Of a DNA stretch of 64,000 nucleotides, positions 1 through 11,240 are shown one piece after another; the first letter of the stretch is position 1, and every line of letters starts with the position of its first letter. The stretch comes from Staphylococcus sp. IVB6181 (GTDB lineage Bacteria > Bacillota > Bacilli > Staphylococcales > Staphylococcaceae). The DNA lies in contig NZ_CP095096.1 in the NCBI RefSeq assembly GCF_025561445.1, positions 2,149,822 to 2,213,821 of the forward strand, written 5' to 3'. The position numbers and the translations under genes were made by a program. The notes below the pieces were generated by a model, which searched no databases, had not been told where the DNA came from, and saw only the letters and a program-made list of their open reading frames with translations.

Positions 1-74
1 AGTGCTTTTTCATAAGCCTCTCTATTTTCTGCTTTTGAAAAATCTGTAAATGGTTCATGTTTGTACGGAATCAT
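1..74 (-). CDS. rocA: 1-pyrroline-5-carboxylate dehydrogenase, N-terminal fragment (runs off the left edge)
   Basis: Only the first 24 codons are inside the window. They read MIPYKHEPFTDFSKAENREA and onward, which lines up with the start of Bacillus RocA (YAHEPFTDFTEAKN). RocA is an aldehyde dehydrogenase of proline and arginine catabolism that oxidises 1-pyrroline-5-carboxylate to glutamate with NAD. The start is supported by an AAAGGGGG ribosome binding site just upstream (about 81-88). The catalytic part lies outside the window, so the call rests on a short but distinctive N-terminus. Confidence 0.72.
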   Translation of the reverse strand, partial: MIPYKHEPFTDFSKAENREAYEKA

Positions 75-247
75 TTTTAATCCCCCTTTGTTTAATATTA
101 AAAATGGTTTAAGAAAGCCCTTACATTTCTTATAATTACATAAAATTCAGACTATGTAAAAGGAAAATCTTCAAAATTGTGAAAATTTTTAATAGTGTGA
201 TTGCTCATCTACTGTCGTTGTGCGATATGTAGAATCTACACTAAAAT

Positions 248-280
248 TAAAAAAGACCACACGAAAATATACGTGCAGTC
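248..280 (-). terminator. Rho-independent terminator of the OYE gene
   Basis: On the minus strand a 9-bp stem (GACTGCACG pairing with CGTGTGGTC through two G-U pairs, loop TATATTTT) is followed by a T-run. It lies about 70 nt past the stop codon of the OYE-family gene. The rest of the 75-350 stretch shows no gene; it holds this hairpin and the rocA upstream region. Confidence 0.7.
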
Positions 281-350
281 TCATTTTTCATATATATTGC
301 GTCTATCAAATGGTTTATTTTTATATAATGCTAACTGAAAAATTAAATTT

Positions 351-1478
351 TTAGTGCTCGCCTTTTTTAGGCAGCGGGTAAAAGCCTTTGTTGAATTGTT
401 CCAATAAATTCGGCGGCAATTCATGTTTATCTTCACGTTTTGAGTCAAAGTAGGAAATGATTTCGTCTGTACGTCCTTCTTTGATTTTTTCAACAAACCG
501 CGGATCTAATAAAAGTTCACGACCTAATGCGATAAATTCAACCCCTGTTTCAAATGCGGATAATGCTTCATCTGCATTAAAGATTGAACCGATACCGATT
601 AACGGTACTTTACCGCCGATCCATTCATGAATCAGACGAATACGTTCTTGGCCTTGATACTTTCCTTCTCTTTTTTCTGAATGAATTGTAAATAATGAAG
701 CATGCAGATAATCCAGCGGTTTATCAGATAAGTAACCAAGCAATTCTTTTGTTTGTTCCATTTTGATGCCTTCTGCTTCAGCATCTTCTGGTGAGAAACG
801 ATAACCGATAATAAAGTCTTTATCACCATATTGTTTTACAGTGTTCACTACTTCATCTACAACTGCAAGCGGGTATTTATACGGATCTGCCCATTCGTCA
901 TTGCGTCGGTTATAGTGACGTGAAACGAATTGGTGGATTAGATAATGGTTGGCACCATGAATTTCGACACCATCAAAGCCCACTTCGATTACGCGACGTG
1001 TCGCTTCGCCGAATGCTTTGATTGTCTTTTCAATTTCTTCTGGTGTAATTTCACGTGCATCATGTTCTTGCTGCTGGCCAAAACTTTTAAGGGTAATTGG
1101 GCTCGGCGCTACAACATCTCCATTAGGTGTTAAGTTATCTAACGCTTGTGCCCCGCCATGATGAATTTGTACAAGTGCTTTCGCACCATGTTTCTTCATC
1201 GCTTGTGCTAAACGTTTTAAACCAGGAATATCAGAATCATGTGCAACTGAAGGTTGCCCAGGGAATGCTTTCCCAATATCTGTCACATTACTGGCTGCAC
1301 TGATACTAATACCTACATCTTTCGAACGTTTTTCCATATATGGCAATTCAACATCAGCAATCGTACCATCATCATTTGATGAAATATGTGTAAGGGGCGC
1401 AAGTACGAAACGATTGCGGATTTCTACTCCGTTCGGCAATGTATATGGTGAAAACAATGGTTCATATTTCTTATCCAT
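351..1478 (-). CDS. NADH-dependent flavin oxidoreductase, Old Yellow Enzyme family
   Basis: A 375-aa single-domain TIM-barrel flavoprotein of the OYE family, which uses FMN and NAD(P)H to reduce activated C=C bonds or nitro compounds; the true substrate cannot be told from sequence. Visible marks are the N-terminal SPYTLPNGVEIRNRFVLAPL segment, the QIHHGG motif around residue 105, and the family signature DGVEIHGANHYLIHQF followed by SRHYNRR near residues 170-195, which lines the active site. A late GIGSIF and FIALGRELLLDP give the FMN phosphate-binding end. Length is normal for the short OYE class. The start has a strong AGGAGG ribosome binding site. It is probably monocistronic, with its own terminator downstream. 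Confidence 0.9.
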   Translation of the reverse strand: MDKKYEPLFSPYTLPNGVEIRNRFVLAPLTHISSNDDGTIADVELPYMEKRSKDVGISISAASNVTDIGKAFPGQPSVAHDSDIPGLKRLAQAMKKHGAKALVQIHHGGAQALDNLTPNGDVVAPSPITLKSFGQQQEHDAREITPEEIEKTIKAFGEATRRVIEVGFDGVEIHGANHYLIHQFVSRHYNRRNDEWADPYKYPLAVVDEVVNTVKQYGDKDFIIGYRFSPEDAEAEGIKMEQTKELLGYLSDKPLDYLHASLFTIHSEKREGKYQGQERIRLIHEWIGGKVPLIGIGSIFNADEALSAFETGVEFIALGRELLLDPRFVEKIKEGRTDEIISYFDSKREDKHELPPNLLEQFNKGFYPLPKKGEH

Positions 1479-1590
1479 AGTCGTGTTTCCTCCTCTTTCT
1501 CTTTCTATTAAAACATTGTACAGTACTCGGAATTATTTCAGAAAAAATTGCTCATTGTGTCATTAACTATGTACCACTACAGACCATAGG

Positions 1591-1642
1591 ACAAAACAAT
1601 AGGCCAGCATACCACATCTCCATTAAATGTCGTATACTGACC
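1591..1642 (-). terminator. Terminator after the S1-domain gene
   Basis: Minus strand: an 11-bp stem (GGTCAGTATAC with GTATGCTGGCC, G-U pairs allowed) around a 19-nt loop, then TATTGTTTT. It starts about 10 nt after the stop of the S1-domain gene. Confidence 0.6.
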
Positions 1643-1652
1643 TCGTATAAGA

Positions 1653-2039
1653 TTAAAGCTTATTCTCTCTAATCATTTTCTTAGACTGCGCAATCCAAAC
1701 CGGTAAACGTTCTTCCAATGTTTGAAACCCGTATTTTTCAGTTTCTTTGATCTCATCCAAAACAGATTTTTTCTCTTTCTTACGTTCATAATTCTTAAAA
1801 TAGTCATTATCCTTCAGCGACAAATTGAGTTTGCCTTCTTCATCAATGGATAATATTTTAGCCTTCACAACTTGTCCTTCAGATAAGAAACGACTTAAAT
1901 TATGGACATAGTCATTCATAATCTCTGATATGTGAATGAGTCCTTCAGTGTTGTCAGGGGTTTCTACAAATGCGCCATAAGGTTGAATACCAGTCACTTT
2001 TACTTTCACATGCTGTCCTGATTTATAGTGATTATTCAA
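1653..2039 (-). CDS. S1 RNA-binding domain protein (YugI / general stress protein 13 / CvfD type)
   Basis: A 128-aa protein with one S1 RNA-binding domain in residues 5-75: SGQHVKVKVTGIQPYGAFVE, then EGLIHISEI and KAKILSIDEEGKLNLSLK, the standard S1 beta-barrel. The C-terminal 50 residues are charged and hydrophilic. Members of this family bind RNA or the ribosome and act in stress or virulence regulation; the exact role here is not visible. The start codon is TTG, chosen because an AAGGGG ribosome binding site sits 8 nt upstream and no ATG gives a full S1 domain. It has its own terminator downstream. Confidence 0.85.
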   Translation of the reverse strand: MNNHYKSGQHVKVKVTGIQPYGAFVETPDNTEGLIHISEIMNDYVHNLSRFLSEGQVVKAKILSIDEEGKLNLSLKDNDYFKNYERKKEKKSVLDEIKETEKYGFQTLEERLPVWIAQSKKMIRENKL

Positions 2040-2194
2040 CTTAATAACCCCTTAATTCGTATTATTTCTAACAATAACATCATAGCATAAATTAAAGAGC
2101 GTCACTAACCGTTACGGTATATTATTTACAATTTTTCAGAGTAATAGCACAAATTGCACGCGATATGATGTCTTCTCAATCGTATTCACATCAA

Positions 2195-2239
2195 AAAGCA
2201 AACACTCCCAAGTCGAATGTTCAATTCAACTCGGGAGTG
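2195..2239 (-). terminator. Terminator of the giant surface-protein gene
   Basis: Minus strand: a 15-bp stem, CACTCCCGAGTTGAA with TTCGACTTGGGAGTG, loop of 7, then TTTGCTTTTTG. It lies about 50 nt past the surface-protein stop codon. A short 10-bp tandem repeat (GCTTATTGTG twice) sits between stop and hairpin. Confidence 0.8.
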
Positions 2240-2289
2240 CTTATTGTGCTTATTGTGCTTAATATTCTTTATGATTCATTAACGCAATT

Positions 2290-5200
2290 TTATTTTTCTG
2301 AATGATCTTTATCTTCATTTTTACGTTTTCTGAACAATAGTACTGATCCGAGTGCTGCAAATAATCCGCCGAATAATGCACCGCTGTTTGAAGTATTTTC
2401 ACCAGTATTTGGCAATACTTTGGCTTTTCCAGCTTTTGATACTGATTTCGAACCAGATTTTGATGCTGCTTTTGTTGTTGCTTTTGCTTTTACATCTGCT
2501 TTCACAGTATCATTCGCTTTTGTTTCAGCGTTTACTTTTGTCTCAGTATTTACTTTTGTCTCAGTGTTTACGTTTGATTTAGTATTTGATTCTGTTTCAA
2601 CAGTTGTTTGTGATGCTTGTGATTGTTGTGGAACTTTAAGATGAGCTCTGTCATCATTTGATTGGCCTTGTGAAGTTGTATTTTCAACAGTTGTTGGATT
2701 AACTTCTCCAGTGTTGCCTTTAGTTTCTTTGCCCACAGTTGTATTACCTTTCGTTGGAACAGTAACTTTAGTATTATCAGGTGCTTTTGAGCCTAATACT
2801 TCTAAAGTATCGCAAATATCTTTCGCAGCCTCTTCAATTGTTTGAATTGGTTGATGATTTGGCTGTTCAATAATTGTTTGACCGACTTTCACTTGGTTAT
2901 CTAACGCTTCTGCTGTTTCTTCTGGGCAATTAGAAGTTTCAATTGTTTGTGCTTCTTCGATTGCTTTTTCTAATTCAGCTAATGCATCAGCTTTATCTTG
3001 TGCATCTTTTGCCTCAATTGCTTTATCTAATGCATAAGTTGCGCCATCCACTGCAGCTTGAACCGCATTCGGATCTGCATCTACTGTTTCTGCAGTTGCT
3101 AATGCAGCTAGAACTGCTTTATCTTCAGCATCTGTCGGATCTAATTCTAAGCATTCCGCATAGTCAATCAATGTTTCTAATACATGTTTATTCGCTTGTT
3201 CTACTAAACCAGCTTCTGCATCTTTCAATGCTTGTGTTGCTGCTTCAATTTCTTCTACTGTTTTACTTTCTGATGCTTCAACAACAGCATATCCTGCTTC
3301 TTCTGCGTCATCTAATGGTAAAACACTATCTGGTGTGTACGCATCTCTATCTAAGCGATCAACTTTTTCAAGTTCTGCTTTTAGTGCATCAAGCGCTGCA
3401 TTTATTGCATCGGCTTTATCTTGTGAAGTTTTCGCTTCAATTGCTTTGTTCAATGCATCTTTCGCCGCATCTACTTCTGCTTGTATTGCATTTGGATCTG
3501 CTTGTACAGCTTTCGCTTTTGCCAATGCATCTTGGACCGCTTTATCCTCTGCATCTGAAGGATTTAACGTTAAGCCTTCGGCTGCTGTGATTGCTGTATT
3601 TAATGCATCTTTATTTGCTTTCGCAACTAAGCCTGCTTCCGCATCTTTCAATGCTTGTGTCGCTGCTTGTATTTCTTCTAATGTCTTAGCTTCTGGTGCA
3701 GCTACAATTGCTTTGCCTGCTGTTTCTGCAGTATTCAATGGTTGAACACTATTTGGTGTATAAGCATCTTTGTCTAATTGTGCTACCTTAGCTAATTCTG
3801 CTTTTAATGCATCTAGCGCTGCATTAATTGCATCGGCTTTATCTTGAGCTGTTTTCGCTTCAATTGCTTTGTTCAATGCATCCTTCGCTGCATCTACTTC
3901 TGCTTGTGTCGCATTTGGATCTGCTTGTACAGCTTTCGCTTTTGCTAATGCATCTTGGACTGCTTTGTCTTCCGCATCTGAAGGATTTAATGTTAAGCCT
4001 TCGGCTGCTGTGATTGCTGTATTTAATGCATCCTTATTTGCTTTCGCAACTAGTCCTGCTTCCGCATCTTTCAATGCTTGAGTCGCTGCTTGAATTTCTT
4101 CTACTGTTTTATTTGCTGGATCATCTACGATTGATTGACCTGCTGTTTCAGTAGTATTTAACGGGGTTACACTATTTGGAGTGTATGCATTTTTATCAAG
4201 TTGAGCTACCTTAGCCAATTCTGCTTTCAATGCATCAAGCGCTGCTTGTTTTAATGCTGCCGCATCTGCTGCGTCTTTGGCATCTGCAACTTTCTTAGCG
4301 TTAATTGCTTCATCTAACGCTGCTTTAGCTGCATCCACTGCTTCTTGTGAAGCATTTGGATCTGCTTGAACTTCCTTAGCTTTAGCTAATGCATCTTGTA
4401 CCGCTTTGTCTTCTGCGTCTGCTGGGTTAAGTTGACCTAAGCCTTCGGCTGTCGCAATTGAACCTTCTAATCCTGCTTTATTAGCTTTCGCTTGTAATGC
4501 ATTTTGTGCATCTTTGATTGCTTGTGCCGCTGCTTTCAACTCTTCTGGAGTCTTAGTCGCATCAGCTTTCGCTGCTTCTCCCGCAGTGATTGCTGCTTCA
4601 AATGGCGTTACAGTACTTGGTTTATAGTCGTTTTTATTAACTGCTTTAGCTGTGTCTAATGCTTTTTGTAATTCGTCTAAAGCATCTTGGCGTTCTTTCG
4701 CTGCGATTGCATCATTTAATGCTTTAGTTGCTGCCGCAACTTCAGCTGGTGTTGCGTTGGCATTGCCGTCAACTGTTTTAGCTGCTGCTAATGCGTCTTG
4801 TACCGCTTTGTCCTCTTTATCTGCTGGATTTAATGCTGGTAAAGCTTCTGCTTTGTTAATTGCCACTTTTAATTCTGTTTTATCTGCTTTTGCAACTAAG
4901 CCTGCTTCCGCATCTTTCAATGCTTGTGTCGCTGCTTGAATTTCTTCTACTGTCTTAGCATCTGGTGCTGCAACAATTCCTTTACCTGCATCTTCTTTTT
5001 CTGTTAACGGTGACACTGTATTCGGTGTGAAATTGTCTTTGTTGATTTGTGCTACTTTTGCAAGTTCTGCTTTCAATGCATCTAGTGCTGCTTGTTTCAA
5101 CGCTGCCGCATCTGCTGCGTCTTTGGCATCTGCAACTTTCTTAGCATTAATCGCTTCATCTAACGCTGCTTTAGCTACGTCCACTGCTTCTTGTGAAGCG

Positions 5201-8200
5201 TTTGGATCTGCTTGTACAGCTTTCGCTTTAGCTAATGCATCTTGAACCGCTTTATCTTCTGCGTCAGCTGGGTTGAGTTGACCTAAGCCTTCGGCTGTCG
5301 CAATTGAACCTTCTAGTCCTGCTTTATTTGCTTTAGCTTGTAATGCATTTTGTGCATCTTTGATTGCTTGGGCCGCTGCTTTCAACTCTTCTGGAGTCTT
5401 AGTCGCATCAGCTTTCGCTGCTTCTCCCGCAGTGATTGCTGCTTCAAATGGTGTAACAGTGCTTGGTTTATACTCGTTTTTATTTACTGCATTTGCCGCA
5501 TCAATTGCTTTTTGTAATTCATCTAAAGCATCCTGGCGTTCTTTTGCTGCGATTGCATCATTTAATGCTTTAGTTGCTGCCGCAACTTCAGCTGGTGTTG
5601 CATTGGCATTGCCATCAACTGTTTTCGCTGCTGCTAATGCGTCTTGAACCGCTTTGTCCTCTTTGTCAGCTGGATTTAATGCTGGTAGTGCTTCTGCTTT
5701 TTTGAAGGCTGCTTTTAAAGCCGCTTTATCTGACACAGGTTGTAAGTGGTTTTGTGCATCCTTAATCGCCTGTGCAGCTGCTTTCAATTGTTCAGGTGTT
5801 GCATTAGCATCTGCTGCTTTTACTTTACCTTCATTGATAGCTGTTGTTAACGGTGCTACTGAATTAGGAGTATAGTCAGCTTTATTAACCGCTTCACCTG
5901 CAGCTATCGCTTTATTCAATTCATCTAAAGCGTCTTGACGTTCTTTTGCTGCGATGGCATCATTTAATGCTTGTGTCGCTTCTGCAACCTGAGCTGGTGT
6001 TGCATTTTCATTTGCTTTGACTGCTTGTGCAGCAGCAAGTTTATCTTGGACTGCTTTATCCTCAGGATCACTTGCTTTCAAGTTTGGTAAGGCTTCTGCT
6101 TTATTAATTGCAGCTTGCAATGCAGTTTTATCTGCTTTTTGAACTAAGCCTGCCTCTGCTGCTTTCAATGCTTCTGTTGCTGCTTTAATTTCATCAGTTG
6201 TTTTTGCATTTGGTGCTGCAACGATAGCTTTGCCTTCTGTTTCTTTAGTATTCAATGGCGCTACACTGTTTGGTGTATATTGATTTTTATTGATACCTGC
6301 TACTTTAGCAAGTTCTGCTTTTAACGCATCTAAAGCATCCGCATGTTCTTTTGCTGCTAAAGCGTCATTTAAAGCTTTTGTCGCTGCTTGAACTGCTGGT
6401 TGCGAAGCATTTTGATCAGCGTTGATTGTTTTACCTGCTGCTAGTGCATCAATCACTGCTTTATCTTCTTTATCAGCTGGATTTAAACCTGTAAGTGCAT
6501 CTGCTTTATCAATAGCTGCTTGCAATGCGGCTTTATCAGATTTGGCTTGTAGTGCATTTTCAGCTGCTTTAAGTGCTTCTGTTGCTGCGTTGATAGCTTC
6601 AACTGTTTGATTATCAGGGTTTGCAACGATAGCTTTACCTGCATTTTCTTTTTCAGTTAAAGGTGTCACTGTTTCAGGTGTGAAGTTGTTTTTATTAATT
6701 TTCGCTGCTTTAGCTAATTCTGCTTTCAATGCATCTAATGCTGCTTGTTTAAGCGCATCCGCTGCATCTTGTGCCTTCTTAGCATTTATCGCATTGTCTA
6801 ATTCAGCTTTCGCTGCGTCTACTGCTGCTTGATCTGCATTTTGGTCAGCTTGTACCGCTTTAGCTTTTGCTAATGCTGCTTTAACTGCATCATCTTCAGG
6901 ATCTCCTGATTTCAACGGCGGTAATGCTTCTGCAGTTGCAATAGATGTATTTAAAGCATTTTTATCTGCTTTTAATTTCAAAGCATTTTTAGCATCTTTA
7001 ATCGCTTGTGCTGCTGCTTTTAACTGTTCAGGCGTTGCTTGTGCATCGGCTGCTTTAGCTTTTCCTGCTGTAATCGCTGCTTCAAATGGTGTAACCGTTT
7101 GAGGTGTGTAATTGTTTTTCGTTACAGCTTCAGCATCTTTGATTGCTGCGTTAAGTACATCTAATGCATCTTGGCGTTCTTTCGCTGCTAATGCATCGTT
7201 TAATGTTTTTGTTGCTGCTGCTACTTGTTGTTGAGTGGCATTGGCATTACCGTCAACTGTTTTTGCTGCTGCTAACGCATCTTGTATTGCTTTATCTTCT
7301 CTATCAGTCGGATCTAATCCTTGTAATGCTTCTGCTTTTTTGATGGCTTCTTTTAAAGCTGCTTTATCTGATACAGGCTGTAATTGATTTTGCGCATCTT
7401 TGATTGCTTGAGCTGCTGCTTTCAATTGTTCAGGTGTCGCATGTGTATCTGCTGCTTTAGTTTCACCTGCAGTAATCGCCGCTTCAAATGGTGCGACTGT
7501 TTGAGGTGTGTAATTGCTTTTTGTTACAGCTTTTGCATCTCTGATTGCTGCGTTAAGTAAATCTAATGCATCTTGATACAATTTTTTATTAATCGCATCA
7601 TTTAATGCAGTTGTCGCATCAGTGACTTGTTGTTGTGTCGCATTACCGTCAGCTTTTACTTGGTTTGCTGCTGCTAATTTATCTTGAACTGCTTTGTCTT
7701 CTTTATCTGATGGATTTAATGTACCTAACGTACCTGCTTTATCAATTGCTTTTTGCAGTTCTGTTTTATCTGCTTGACGTACTAAACCAGAAATACTGTC
7801 ATTAATATCTTTAGTTGCTTGCTCGATTTGCGCAACTGTAAATTGCTTACGAACCGCTGGATCATCAGACATAGATGCTGTTACTAAAGGATTCACTTTT
7901 TGAATCATATCTTTGACTGCTTGAATACTGTTTGGTGTATAGCCGTTTGTACTTGCGACTTGTACACCTCTAGCTACTGCTTCTTGCAATTTTTCATATG
8001 CATCCGCTCTTAACTTTTCTTGAATCGCATTAATCAAGCTGTTTTTACTGTCATCTGTCGCTTTTTGTGTCGCATTTAAATCTGCATCAACTGTTTTGGC
8101 ATTGGCTAAAGCAGTTTTTAATTGCTGATCGATTGCTTTTGTAGGATCTAAGTTAGTAATCTTTTCTGCATCTGCAATGGCTTTTTTCAATGCTGTTTTA

Positions 8201-10806
8201 TCAGCACGGCGTACTAATTGTGTTTTAGCTTGAGTCACTTCTTGTGCTTTTGTATTAAATTGTTCAGTTGAACCATTTTCAGGATGTGCTAGCAATGCTT
8301 CTCCCTCAGCTACTTTAGCGTCTAACGCTGCCACGCTGTTAGGAGTATAGTCTGCTTTATTTACTGTTTTCGCATCTGCGACTGCTGTTCTTAAAGCTTC
8401 TAATGCACGATTAGGCTGAACTGTAATATCAAATGTAGAAGTGCTGGTATTATTTGCCGCATCTGTCGCTGTTACAGTTACTGTTGATGTACCTGTTGCT
8501 GTTGGTTTACCTGTAATTTGATGTGTTGTCGGATTATAAGTTAATCCAGCCGGCAGACCTGTTACCGTTACTGTCGGTGCTGTTTGTGCATTATCTTGTG
8601 CTGCGATTGTAATCGGCGCAATCGTATTATATGCTTCAGCTGTTTGATTGCCTACTGGTGTAATTGTTGGTGCTTGTGTATCAGTTACTGTATATGTGAA
8701 TGTTTTAGTCGTAGTTAATCCAGCATGGTCAGTAGCTGTAACTGTCACAGTAGATGTACCCGCCGCAGTCGGTGTACCAGAAATCGTATTGGTATCGCTG
8801 TTGAAAGTAACGCCGTCAGGCAAGCCTGTCACTGTTTTAGAGGCAAGATATTTACTATTATCTGTAATATCTAAAACCAACGGTGCCATTTCAGTGTTTG
8901 TACCTACTGACTGATCCGCGATATCGCCGATGACCGGTGCTTGAATATCTTTTACATGATATAAAATGAACTGACTTTCATTCGTTAATTTAACCGTATG
9001 TTTCGCTTTGTCATATGTCGGTGCCAACGTATCATCTTCAGTTAATAATCTATAACCTTTATCAGCTAAATACGCCGAATGATCTTGCACAGTGATGATT
9101 TTATCTACATCACCAGACGTACGAATCGGACGGTCAAATAATTCATGTGTATCCGCATCAATAAAGTCTTCTTCAAATAATGCACCTGCAGTATAAGTGA
9201 ATTCTTTAATTTTAACTTGTTGTAAGTTATACGCACCGCCTGTAGATGCCGCAATAGATAATGCATACTCATTTTTATGCGTGTATCTAAAGTAACTCTT
9301 CATATTTTGTTTCCAAGTTTGACCCGCATACGTGATTGTCATATCTTTAGTTTCACCATTGTAGTCAATTGTGAACGTTTGGAATTGGTTATCCGCTGGT
9401 TGAGGATTTAACATAGTTGCGTCCCAGCCCGCGTTACCTGATTGCGTTGAAACTATACCAGATGAATTACTCCACGCAAATGCCCCGAAAGAGCCTTTAT
9501 TATAGAATTGGTTCGGATCAGGATTACTTTTTCCTTTCGGGTCATAGCTTTTATTTACATAAGTATCTAATTTAAAGCCAAAGGCATATTTAAGTCCGCC
9601 CATACCAACAGCGGATCCATAAAGTCCTAATTCATGTGTATTCCCTGGGTTGAAAATAAAGGTAATACCATCGCCGCCTTCTGCGCCGTTTTTAGGGTGG
9701 CCTTCCCCTTTATCACCTAAGTTGACTTCACCAGAGAAATGGAAGTCTTTATTAATATTCATTTTAGTATCTAATGAAATTGAACCTTTTTTACTTCTTT
9801 CATTCGGAGTTAACGTCGCAATACCCGTAGATTTATCATAAGTCGCATCATCAACAGTCCAGAAATAATCATTAAAGTTTTCTGGCGTAACGACCACTTC
9901 ATCTTTTTTAGTTGTATCTACACTAAACGCACGCACTGCTGTTTTTTGTTCTGCCTCTTCTGTTCTTGGCAATGTAGCTTGCGGGCTGTAGAAGTCTTTT
10001 TCTTCTGATGCACGGCCTAATAAAATTCTTAAAGCTTCTGCTTTAATTTGTTCATCCGTTAAATTGCTGACATCAATCACTGATAACACTTCGTCTATTT
10101 GTGTATTATCATAATCGGCAGCTAAAGCTGTTCTTACTTTTTCCACTTTTTGTTCAACGCTTAAAGCGGCTGCTTCAACAGTCGGTGTTGTTTGTTCAAC
10201 CGCAACCGATGGTGCTGGTGTTGTTTCTGATGATGAAACTGTTTCGCTTGTTGGTGTTTTAGCTGTTTCAGTGTTTGAAGTTGTCTCAGTTGTTTTTGCT
10301 GCTGATTGCGTTTTCGTTGAAGCTGTTTCGGCAGCTGCTTTTTTGGCTGCCTCTGCCTTTGCTTGTTCTTCTTTTTGAACCGCTTCATCTTCTGCTGTTT
10401 TAGCATGTTCAACCACTGTTTGAACATCCGCTTCTGTTTTTGCTTGCTGGATGGCTTCAGTGAATTGATGAACCTGTGTTTCAGATAAATGCTTATAAGT
10501 TTCAAGTTGCTTTAATGCTTGTGTTTTCGCAAGTTCTAAAGCACTAGGTGCTGTCTTGTCAGCATTTGTCTCTGTTGCTGGTGCTGTGTTTTCTTGCAAA
10601 GTTGCAGCTGCAGTGGTCGGCTGCGCTGTACTTGATGCTTTTGTTGCCTCAGCAACTGTTGTATCGTTTGTATTCTCTGCTGCTTTGGCTTCGCCGTTGT
10701 GACCTAAAAATAATAGAGACCCGATTAAGATAGAAGCTGTTCCTACAGAAAATCTTCTAATTGAGTATCTATTCTTCAGATTAGGCAAAAAGTCCAATTT
10801 CTTCAT
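2290..10806 (-). CDS. Giant cell-wall-anchored surface protein (YSIRK signal, L-type lectin-like, Ig-like, FIVAR-like repeats, LPXTG)
   Basis: A 2838-aa adhesin-type protein. In order: YSIRK/GS-type signal peptide ([17 protein letters not shown], residues 14-30; cleavage near AKAA); a low-complexity Ala/Thr/Glu region to about 300; an L-type lectin-like domain at about 300-540 with [12 protein letters not shown] and [10 protein letters not shown]; a linker; two Ig/cadherin-like domains at about 620-800 (GLPDGVTF and GLPAGLTY, with VTVTATD); 13 helical repeat units to about 2640; a Lys/Thr/Val wall-spanning region; then LPNTG at 2798, a hydrophobic segment and RKRKNEDK. Sortase A should link it to peptidoglycan. 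By analogy with SraP- and Ebh-type proteins it probably binds glycans or host/matrix ligands; the ligand is unknown. The start has GGAGGACATCACATG. All three cysteines lie in the last repeat region. Confidence 0.92.
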   Translation of the reverse strand: MKKLDFLPNLKNRYSIRRFSVGTASILIGSLLFLGHNGEAKAAENTNDTTVAEATKASSTAQPTTAAATLQENTAPATETNADKTAPSALELAKTQALKQLETYKHLSETQVHQFTEAIQQAKTEADVQTVVEHAKTAEDEAVQKEEQAKAEAAKKAAAETASTKTQSAAKTTETTSNTETAKTPTSETVSSSETTPAPSVAVEQTTPTVEAAALSVEQKVEKVRTALAADYDNTQIDEVLSVIDVSNLTDEQIKAEALRILLGRASEEKDFYSPQATLPRTEEAEQKTAVRAFSVDTTKKDEVVVTPENFNDYFWTVDDATYDKSTGIATLTPNERSKKGSISLDTKMNINKDFHFSGEVNLGDKGEGHPKNGAEGGDGITFIFNPGNTHELGLYGSAVGMGGLKYAFGFKLDTYVNKSYDPKGKSNPDPNQFYNKGSFGAFAWSNSSGIVSTQSGNAGWDATMLNPQPADNQFQTFTIDYNGETKDMTITYAGQTWKQNMKSYFRYTHKNEYALSIAASTGGAYNLQQVKIKEFTYTAGALFEEDFIDADTHELFDRPIRTSGDVDKIITVQDHSAYLADKGYRLLTEDDTLAPTYDKAKHTVKLTNESQFILYHVKDIQAPVIGDIADQSVGTNTEMAPLVLDITDNSKYLASKTVTGLPDGVTFNSDTNTISGTPTAAGTSTVTVTATDHAGLTTTKTFTYTVTDTQAPTITPVGNQTAEAYNTIAPITIAAQDNAQTAPTVTVTGLPAGLTYNPTTHQITGKPTATGTSTVTVTATDAANNTSTSTFDITVQPNRALEALRTAVADAKTVNKADYTPNSVAALDAKVAEGEALLAHPENGSTEQFNTKAQEVTQAKTQLVRRADKTALKKAIADAEKITNLDPTKAIDQQLKTALANAKTVDADLNATQKATDDSKNSLINAIQEKLRADAYEKLQEAVARGVQVASTNGYTPNSIQAVKDMIQKVNPLVTASMSDDPAVRKQFTVAQIEQATKDINDSISGLVRQADKTELQKAIDKAGTLGTLNPSDKEDKAVQDKLAAANQVKADGNATQQQVTDATTALNDAINKKLYQDALDLLNAAIRDAKAVTKSNYTPQTVAPFEAAITAGETKAADTHATPEQLKAAAQAIKDAQNQLQPVSDKAALKEAIKKAEALQGLDPTDREDKAIQDALAAAKTVDGNANATQQQVAAATKTLNDALAAKERQDALDVLNAAIKDAEAVTKNNYTPQTVTPFEAAITAGKAKAADAQATPEQLKAAAQAIKDAKNALKLKADKNALNTSIATAEALPPLKSGDPEDDAVKAALAKAKAVQADQNADQAAVDAAKAELDNAINAKKAQDAADALKQAALDALKAELAKAAKINKNNFTPETVTPLTEKENAGKAIVANPDNQTVEAINAATEALKAAENALQAKSDKAALQAAIDKADALTGLNPADKEDKAVIDALAAGKTINADQNASQPAVQAATKALNDALAAKEHADALDALKAELAKVAGINKNQYTPNSVAPLNTKETEGKAIVAAPNAKTTDEIKAATEALKAAEAGLVQKADKTALQAAINKAEALPNLKASDPEDKAVQDKLAAAQAVKANENATPAQVAEATQALNDAIAAKERQDALDELNKAIAAGEAVNKADYTPNSVAPLTTAINEGKVKAADANATPEQLKAAAQAIKDAQNHLQPVSDKAALKAAFKKAEALPALNPADKEDKAVQDALAAAKTVDGNANATPAEVAAATKALNDAIAAKERQDALDELQKAIDAANAVNKNEYKPSTVTPFEAAITAGEAAKADATKTPEELKAAAQAIKDAQNALQAKANKAGLEGSIATAEGLGQLNPADAEDKAVQDALAKAKAVQADPNASQEAVDVAKAALDEAINAKKVADAKDAADAAALKQAALDALKAELAKVAQINKDNFTPNTVSPLTEKEDAGKGIVAAPDAKTVEEIQAATQALKDAEAGLVAKADKTELKVAINKAEALPALNPADKEDKAVQDALAAAKTVDGNANATPAEVAAATKALNDAIAAKERQDALDELQKALDTAKAVNKNDYKPSTVTPFEAAITAGEAAKADATKTPEELKAAAQAIKDAQNALQAKANKAGLEGSIATAEGLGQLNPADAEDKAVQDALAKAKEVQADPNASQEAVDAAKAALDEAINAKKVADAKDAADAAALKQAALDALKAELAKVAQLDKNAYTPNSVTPLNTTETAGQSIVDDPANKTVEEIQAATQALKDAEAGLVAKANKDALNTAITAAEGLTLNPSDAEDKAVQDALAKAKAVQADPNATQAEVDAAKDALNKAIEAKTAQDKADAINAALDALKAELAKVAQLDKDAYTPNSVQPLNTAETAGKAIVAAPEAKTLEEIQAATQALKDAEAGLVAKANKDALNTAITAAEGLTLNPSDAEDKAVQDALAKAKAVQADPNAIQAEVDAAKDALNKAIEAKTSQDKADAINAALDALKAELEKVDRLDRDAYTPDSVLPLDDAEEAGYAVVEASESKTVEEIEAATQALKDAEAGLVEQANKHVLETLIDYAECLELDPTDAEDKAVLAALATAETVDADPNAVQAAVDGATYALDKAIEAKDAQDKADALAELEKAIEEAQTIETSNCPEETAEALDNQVKVGQTIIEQPNHQPIQTIEEAAKDICDTLEVLGSKAPDNTKVTVPTKGNTTVGKETKGNTGEVNPTTVENTTSQGQSNDDRAHLKVPQQSQASQTTVETESNTKSNVNTETKVNTETKVNAETKANDTVKADVKAKATTKAASKSGSKSVSKAGKAKVLPNTGENTSNSGALFGGLFAALGSVLLFRKRKNEDKDHSEK
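2900..8405 (-). repeat. Thirteen tandem ~140-aa helical repeat units inside the surface protein
   Basis: Each unit pairs two three-helix modules. One opens like [22 protein letters not shown]; the other opens like [17 protein letters not shown] followed by [11 protein letters not shown] counted 13 copies of the second module. Two middle units (about nt 4230-4830 and 5070-5680) are almost identical in protein over about 190 residues, which points to recent duplication or gene conversion, while the first two and the last are diverged. The last unit is strongly acidic and holds the cysteines. Length variation between strains is expected. Plus-strand ORFs over this stretch are shadows of the repeat codon pattern. 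Confidence 0.85.
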
Positions 10807-11145
10807 GTGATGTCCTCCGATATATTAAGTTTTGAACTACCTTATAATTATAAATTGGAGGTACGTCTTTGTATATAATAGAAATGTTATCGTTTTTTAA
10901 GTAATTATTATTGATTGTATTTGTTGTTTACTGCATTGAATATGCAAATTTCATATATTGTTGCACCACTGCAAGCTTTAAAATCACTAATTGATGCTTA
11001 CTTTGTTTTTCGCGTTTATAGTTAATATGAAGCAACTATTTTTGTGATTATTCTCTTATGAAAATTTAATATTTTTGTAACATTTAAAATCAAACTAAAG
11101 CGTTTTCTCTTGCACACACTATATGTGTTTTGATTGTATCGAAAT
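10807..11145. other. Non-coding upstream region of the surface-protein gene
   Basis: About 340 bp of AT-rich sequence with no ORF that has a ribosome binding site. It must hold the promoter of the surface-protein gene. On the minus strand a TTACTT - 18 bp - TATTAT pair near 10870-10900 and a separate TATAAT near 10850 are possible elements, neither strong. No operator was recognised. Confidence 0.4.
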
Positions 11146-11186
11146 TAAAAAATGGATAAACCGATCAAAATGACCCATTTATCCAT
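11146..11186 (-). terminator. Terminator of the DUF1871-NUDIX operon
   Basis: Minus strand: ATGGATAAA pairs with TTTATCCAT, followed by TTTTTTAA. It lies about 55 nt past the NUDIX stop codon. Confidence 0.75.
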
Positions 11187-11240
11187 GTCTATTTAGATGA
11201 ATATATAATGATATATAGAAGTTTCATGATTGATACTGCA

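Noticed and set aside
2352..8914. Many plus-strand ORFs (up to 215 aa) across the surface gene
   Set aside because: They mirror the Ala/Lys/Asp codon pattern of the repeats, are low in complexity and have no ribosome binding sites. Shadows of the real gene.
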